Notes under the pieces: model-generated
The model's input: the letters and a program-made list of their open reading frames with translations, nothing else
Database searches by the model: none
What the model was told of the DNA's origin: nothing
Shown: one piece after another, positions 60,263 through 64,000 of the stretch
Layout: each line of letters opens with the position of its first letter
How positions within the stretch are numbered: position 1 is the stretch's first letter
Position numbers and translations under genes: made by a program
Source of the DNA: Mycolicibacterium mageritense
GTDB taxonomy: Bacteria; Actinomycetota; Actinomycetes; Mycobacteriales; Mycobacteriaceae
Reading direction: 5' to 3'
Assembly: GCF_010727475.1 (NCBI RefSeq)
Contig: NZ_AP022567.1
Coordinates: 1,674,001-1,738,000 of the forward strand
Length of the DNA: 64,000 bases

Positions 60263-61378
60263 TCAGAACGCTGGTTGCGCGCCGGCATCGACCGTCTCTT
60301 TGGTCACGAGATCCTCGGGAAGCACCTTGAATTCTGGCACCGGCTCGCCGCGCAGATAGTTCGCGATCTCCTCGACGACGATCCCGGCCGTCGGCTTGTG
60401 AATGACCGTCGCCAGCGCCTGGCCATTGCGGATCGCAGTGAACATGTCCGATTCGCCGTCCAATCCGACGACGTCGACACCTTTCCGGCCACTGGAACTC
60501 AACGCGGCGATACCGCCCAGTGCGGCTTCATCGTTGGCTCCGAACAGGAGATCGACCTTCGGGTTGGCCGCCAGCATGTTCTGCGCCGCCTTCTCAGAGT
60601 CACCGCGGCGATAGTTGCCCGGCTGGTTGGCCACGACGTTGAATGTGCAAGCCCGCAACAGCGGCAGCAGGAACGCGTTCACCCGCGCATCGCTCGACTG
60701 ATCTCCTGGGATACCGGAAATCACTGCGACATTGATGTTCTCACGGCCCTGATAGTGCTGCACCACCCATTCGCCGAGCTGCTTTCCTTCGGTGGCATAC
60801 GGTGCCAGCACCTGTGATACCGGGGAGATGCCGAGCATGCCTTTCTGGGTGAAGAAGTACGGAATCTGCTTGGTCTCGGCCTGCGCCAAGACTGCGTCCA
60901 ACCCCTGAGTGGTGGCCGGCATCATCATCAACGCGTCCGTACCCCGGGCGATAGCGGTCTGAATATCGTTGAACTGTTGATTGACATCGTCATTGGCGCT
61001 GACCACGTTCAGTTCGATGTTGTGCTGACGTGCCGCCGCTTCGGCGAGTTCCTTCTGTTTGACCAGGAACGGATGGCTGAGCCCTTCGATCGAGAAGGTG
61101 ACCCTGATCGGATCACCGGCTGGGGCCGGATTCGGGTTGGTCTTCGCGCCCTTGTCGGAGTTCTCCGCGGCGATACCGTACAGATTGTTGGCCAACTCTT
61201 GCTGAGTCTTGGCGATCTGATCGTGGTTCTTGGCGCAGCCACCGTCGTCGACCGCCACGCTGGACGCCGGCGCCGCTGAAGGATCGGCGTTGTTGTTCAC
61301 GCTCGTACTGCACGACGAGATCGCCGCGGCACTCGTCACACACACCATCGCCGATATCCAGGCTCGGGTCTTCATCAT
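60263..61378 (-). CDS. ABC importer substrate-binding lipoprotein (periplasmic binding protein family 4)
   Basis: This 371-residue secreted lipoprotein has a signal sequence MVCVTSAAAISSCS, with the lipobox Cys in ISSC near residue 23. A Ser/Pro-rich linker leads to a RbsB-like fold with IRVTFSIEGLSHPFLVKQKE, GTDALMMMPATTQGLDAVL, and the hinge LLFGANDEAALGGIAAL. About 40 residues after the Cys form a disordered arm. The start overlaps the MaoC stop (ATGA). The ligand is unidentified; it is likely the starting compound of the operon. Confidence 0.88.
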   Translation of the reverse strand: MMKTRAWISAMVCVTSAAAISSCSTSVNNNADPSAAPASSVAVDDGGCAKNHDQIAKTQQELANNLYGIAAENSDKGAKTNPNPAPAGDPIRVTFSIEGLSHPFLVKQKELAEAAARQHNIELNVVSANDDVNQQFNDIQTAIARGTDALMMMPATTQGLDAVLAQAETKQIPYFFTQKGMLGISPVSQVLAPYATEGKQLGEWVVQHYQGRENINVAVISGIPGDQSSDARVNAFLLPLLRACTFNVVANQPGNYRRGDSEKAAQNMLAANPKVDLLFGANDEAALGGIAALSSSGRKGVDVVGLDGESDMFTAIRNGQALATVIHKPTAGIVVEEIANYLRGEPVPEFKVLPEDLVTKETVDAGAQPAF

Positions 61379-61809
61379 TGATCTCCTCGGGGGAAGGCGA
61401 CGACAGCGGTTCCGCGGATCAATGTGGTCCGAGTGGTGTCGTCGACGACAGTGACGCCGAACGTCGCTCTGCTCCGATCGGAATCGAGAGCAGTGCAGTC
61501 GACGTGGGCGGTGACTTTGGCGTCCGCAAATGCCGGCGCGATCAGATCGATCTCGTACCTCACGGAAACTCCGCCAGGTGCAACCAGTTTCGTCAGCGCG
61601 GACTGGACGAACGATGCAACCAGCAGGCCATGGGCGACGGGGCGTCCGAACCGAGTCCCCGACGCGTAATCGGCGTCTTCGTGGATCGGGTTGTGGTCGC
61701 CACTCAATGCCGCATACGCCGCGATCGTCTTCGCATCCAGGACCGCGCTGTACGACGTCGTCAGCCCGACTCGCATGTCAGTGAATTGTTTGACGGTGAC
61801 TGATGTCAT
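61375..61809 (-). CDS. MaoC-family (hot-dog) enoyl-CoA hydratase
   Basis: This 144-residue single hot-dog-fold protein has the catalytic pair in ALSGDHNPIHEDADYA (Asp and His) and FGRPVAHGLLVASF. It hydrates an enoyl-CoA to the (R)-3-hydroxyacyl-CoA. It lies between the IclR gene and the binding protein, overlapping both by ATGA. Confidence 0.88.
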   Translation of the reverse strand: MTSVTVKQFTDMRVGLTTSYSAVLDAKTIAAYAALSGDHNPIHEDADYASGTRFGRPVAHGLLVASFVQSALTKLVAPGGVSVRYEIDLIAPAFADAKVTAHVDCTALDSDRSRATFGVTVVDDTTRTTLIRGTAVVAFPRGDQ

Positions 61810-62618
61810 CGCGTCTTTCCCTCGCCAGTCGTATCAAGCGCCGCGGGCGTCACGGGATTGGACCGACGCAACAGCTCCGCGCTGATTGCCTGCGCGGTCT
61901 CACAGGTCAGCTCGGCGAACTTTCCGCGCAGATCGTCCTCGGTGACGCGGAAGATCGGACCGCCGACGCATACCGACGCCACGACGTTGCCCGACGGATC
62001 CAACACTGGCGCCGCGACGGACAGCACGCCCATTTCACGTTCCTGCAAGTTGAGCGCATAGCCGTCGCGACGGATGTCGAACATGGCCTCGTGCAGCTCG
62101 GCTGCGGTGGTGAGCGTTGCCGGCGTGTAGCGCGGCATCTCGAGCTGATCGATGATCCGGTCTCCGACGCCGCTCGGCAGGAACGCGAGTACGACCTTGC
62201 CTTGGCTGGTCGCGTGCAACGGAATGAGCTGGCCCACCTCGCCGTACATCTGCACCGAATGCGACGACGTCAACACAATCAGATAAGCCAGCTGCAACCC
62301 CTCCCGAACGGCGAGAAACACCGTTTCGGTGGTCTTGTCGCGCAGCTGTGCCAGCAGCGGCCGCCCGATCTCTTCGAGGGCCGCATGGTCGACCCGGTCG
62401 CCCACGAGCACTCGCATCTGCGGGCCAGGGATGTACTTGCCCGCCTCGTTCTGTACGGCGAATCCGCGGTCACAGAGGACTCGCAGCAGGCGGTGCGCGG
62501 TCGGGGTGGTCAGGTTCGTCGCAGCGGCGACCTCGCTCGCGGTCGCCCCAGGATTCAGCGATACCTCGGTCAGAACATCGAGCACACGGTAGGCGCTCTG
62601 CGCTCCCGAGACCTCCAT
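61806..62618 (-). CDS. IclR-family regulator heading the 16-kb catabolic operon
   Basis: This 270-residue IclR protein has SAYRVLDVLTEVSLNPGATA, an HTH with TTPTAHRLLRVLCDRGFAV and an effector domain (QLIPLHATSQGKVVLAFLP, GVLSVAAPVLDPSGNVVASV). ATG 62618 is preferred over a longer frame because that ATG lies in a TCCAT-AAT-ATGGA palindrome directly at the start. As the first gene of a tightly overlapping operon, it likely regulates itself and everything down to 46477. The inducer is not known. Confidence 0.88.
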   Translation of the reverse strand: MEVSGAQSAYRVLDVLTEVSLNPGATASEVAAATNLTTPTAHRLLRVLCDRGFAVQNEAGKYIPGPQMRVLVGDRVDHAALEEIGRPLLAQLRDKTTETVFLAVREGLQLAYLIVLTSSHSVQMYGEVGQLIPLHATSQGKVVLAFLPSGVGDRIIDQLEMPRYTPATLTTAAELHEAMFDIRRDGYALNLQEREMGVLSVAAPVLDPSGNVVASVCVGGPIFRVTEDDLRGKFAELTCETAQAISAELLRRSNPVTPAALDTTGEGKTR

Positions 62619-62666
62619 AATATGGATCTCCAATTCATAATGTGGATGTGACGTAGACCATAATGG
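62614..62666. promoter_or_regulatory. Repeated CCATAAT motifs at the IclR start
   Basis: A perfect TCCAT-AAT-ATGGA palindrome (62614-62626) includes the IclR start codon. A near copy TTCAT-AAT-GTGGA follows (62634-62646) and CCATAATGG lies further upstream (62658-62666). The first two are centred 20 bp apart, two helical turns. They are inferred to be IclR autoregulatory sites. Confidence 0.65.
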
Positions 62667-62690
62667 CCCCCGACACATGCGTCAAGACAC

Positions 62691-62725
62691 AAAGGACGGG
62701 CACCCACGGCGGGTGCCCGTCCTTT
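62691..62725 (-). terminator. Strong hairpin terminator
   Basis: A 15-bp perfect stem (AAAGGACGGGCACCC pairing with GGGTGCCCGTCCTTT) with a 5-base loop ACGGC, followed by T on the + strand and flanked by A/T on both ends. It can work in both directions. It lies 105 bases downstream of the secreted protein gene (stop 62830) on the minus strand and upstream of the IclR promoter. Confidence 0.8.
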
Positions 62726-62829
62726 TCTGGCGGTGACTCTGCGTCCAGGGCGTTGAAGTGCGGGTGGCACGCGCCGCTGCCGCAGGATGAATCGATCAAT
62801 CAGTCAGGCAAATGCCTCGACTCCCCTTT

Positions 62830-63357
62830 TCAGCCCGGCCGTCCGGTTCCCAGCGGTGGCAACGCGGCGGTGAAGAAGTCGTGGCATGCCTCCACCGCCG
62901 GCTTCAGCTCAGGAATGCTGCTCGCGCTCACGTCGCCCCGCATCTTGGAGGTGTCGATGAGCGGATCAGTTGCGGTGGCCGGGTTGGGGAAGTCGGGCAC
63001 GCCGTGCTCACGCACGCATTGCGCGAATTTGAGTGCCGCGTCCTGCTGCGCGGGAGTGCGTCCGGCGTCGGTTGACCAGCCCGACGGCTGCAGGTTCGCG
63101 CATGCGCCGACCGCGTTCTGCCACGTGGCTTTCGACACCGAGACGCCCCCGTAGGGGAATTGACCGTCCGCGTTGGGGTTTGGGAAGTCCGCAACGCCGT
63201 TGGCTCGCATGCACTCGGAGTACTTCACCGCCCGCTCTTGGCTGTCGGGTTCGGCGAGGGCCTGGGCGGCGATGGCCACACCGGCAGAGCCGATCAAGGC
63301 GGCCATGGCGAGCGTGACGAGCGGTCGGCGGGTATGTGCTGAGTTGTGGTTTGTCAT
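62830..63357 (-). CDS. Secreted protein with repeated Cys-x-x-x-G-V-x-DFPNP motif
   Basis: This 175-residue exported protein has a signal peptide (VTLAMAALIGSAGVAIAAQAL, cleavage near LAEP). Two similar modules follow: KYSECMRANGVADFPNPNAD and KFAQCVREHGVPDFPNPATA. Extra Cys residues (GACANLQPSGW, EACHDFFTAAL) probably form disulfides. I recognise this as a common actinobacterial secreted protein encoded next to two-component systems, with no known function. It is divergent from an OmpR-type response regulator, with the two starts 88 bases apart. Confidence 0.8.
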   Translation of the reverse strand: MTNHNSAHTRRPLVTLAMAALIGSAGVAIAAQALAEPDSQERAVKYSECMRANGVADFPNPNADGQFPYGGVSVSKATWQNAVGACANLQPSGWSTDAGRTPAQQDAALKFAQCVREHGVPDFPNPATATDPLIDTSKMRGDVSASSIPELKPAVEACHDFFTAALPPLGTGRPG

Positions 63358-63445
63358 GGCAGCCAGTCAAGGCCTGACGGTGTTGCCGGCGCGTATGCGA
63401 TTTTCGATATGCCGACGATATGCGGCAGCTCGTAGCTTGGAGAGC

Positions 63446-64000
63446 ATGCGTGTGTTGGTGGTCGAGGACGAGCCCTACATGGCGACGGCCATCCGCGATG
63501 GCTTGCGCCTGGAGGCGATCGCCGCCGACATCGCCGGTGACGGGGACACCGCGCTGGAGTTGTTGAGCATCAACACCTACGACATCGCCGTCCTCGACCG
63601 TGACATCCCCGGGCCCTCTGGCGACGAGATCGCCCAACGGATCGTCGCATCCGGCAGCGGGATGCCGATTCTGATGCTGACCGCCGCGGACCGGCTCGAC
63701 GACAAGGCTTCGGGGTTCGAACTCGGCGCCGACGACTATCTGACCAAACCGTTCGAATTGCGCGAGCTCGTGCTGCGCCTACGGGCACTCGACCGCAGGC
63801 GCGTCCAGCGCAGGCCGCCGGTTCGAGAAGTCGCGGGGCTGCGGCTGGATCCGTTCCGCCGGGAGGTCTACCGCGACGGCCGATATGTGGCACTCACCCG
63901 CAAGCAGTTCGCGGTCCTCGAGGTTCTCGTCGCCGCCGAAGGTGGTGTCGTGAGCGCCGAAGAGCTCCTGGAGCGGGCGTGGGACGAGAACGCAGACCCG
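63446..64000 (+). CDS. OmpR-family two-component response regulator (partial, runs off the window)
   Basis: The ATG at 63446 opens MRVLVVEDEPYMATAIRDGL. The receiver domain has acidic pocket residues in VVEDE, a phospho-accepting Asp in IAVLDRDIPG, and Thr/Lys conserved in MLTAADR and YLTKPFELREL. The C-terminal winged helix begins with GLRLDPFRREVYRDGR and LTRKQFAVLEVLVAA. At least 185 codons are present. A cognate histidine kinase probably lies beyond the window. It likely controls the divergent secreted DFPNP protein. Confidence 0.9.
   Translation, partial: MRVLVVEDEPYMATAIRDGLRLEAIAADIAGDGDTALELLSINTYDIAVLDRDIPGPSGDEIAQRIVASGSGMPILMLTAADRLDDKASGFELGADDYLTKPFELRELVLRLRALDRRRVQRRPPVREVAGLRLDPFRREVYRDGRYVALTRKQFAVLEVLVAAEGGVVSAEELLERAWDENADP

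Noticed and set aside
1..64000. CRISPR arrays, tRNA or rRNA genes
   Set aside because: No regular direct-repeat/spacer pattern and no tRNA cloverleaf or rRNA-like tract was noticed in either strand; a covariance-model scan would be needed to be certain.

Overview
The window looks like a fast-growing mycobacterium (Mycolicibacterium-like) chromosome. It is GC-rich, many stop codons overlap the next start codon, and it carries an MceA protein, a mycobacterial haem-binding (MHB-type) secreted protein, an NDMA-dependent-type alcohol dehydrogenase, a RipD-like NlpC/P60 protein and a ThrE-type exporter. No rRNA, tRNA or CRISPR array was seen.

Layout. (1) 1-8.1 kb: an aromatic-catabolism cluster with a TetR regulator, a ring hydroxylase, an alpha/beta hydrolase, an AMP-dependent CoA ligase and two single-domain vicinal-oxygen-chelate (VOC) dioxygenases. 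Seven copies of an operator ACAACA-N2-TGTTGT (six exact) lie before three of its transcription units. One dioxygenase gene is split by an IS630-type element at 330-1462. (2) 8.6-20.9 kb: mixed chromosomal genes: an orphan mceA, a pyridoxal/HMP kinase, a BlaI/M56 pair, an NlpC/P60 protein, a DsbA-like protein, MHB, a SHOCT membrane protein, ThrE, DUF4396 and a VOC/flavin-barrel/CGNR group. (3) 21-26.3 kb: an iron alcohol dehydrogenase, a LysR regulator, an amidase and an NCS1 permease; the same CTGCAC-N6-GTGCA element precedes the LysR gene and the permease. (4) 27.3-41.6 kb: the most striking module. It has a five-gene operon with the gene order and approximate subunit sizes of acetophenone carboxylase (HyuA-like, small Cys-rich, HyuA-like, HyuB-like, small fifth subunit), then a zinc secondary-alcohol-type dehydrogenase. 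Beside it lie an AcoR-type activator, an IclR regulator, a 3-oxoacid CoA-transferase and a thiolase. Together they can be read as: secondary alcohol to ketone, to 3-oxo acid, to 3-oxoacyl-CoA, to acyl-CoA plus acetyl-CoA. (5) 41.7-46.4 kb: an NmrA-like protein, a DFR-like reductase and a UvrA2-like ATPase. (6) 46.5-62.6 kb: a 16-kb leftward run of genes, mostly overlapping at ATGA or TGATG, headed by IclR. It encodes a sugar-type ABC importer and acyl-CoA beta-oxidation-like enzymes. Its aldehyde dehydrogenase gene is split by a second, degenerate IS630 copy at 51557-52682. (7) 62.8-64 kb: a secreted Cys/DFPNP-repeat protein divergent from an OmpR-type response regulator that runs off the window.

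The two IS630 copies lie in the same orientation about 50 kb apart, each in a CTAG target, and each interrupts a catabolic gene. One- and two-base indels recur: in IS copy 2, the left-end dioxygenase, the DUF993 gene and a small lipoprotein. They may be real decay or residual sequencing error, so those loss-of-function calls need raw-read confirmation.
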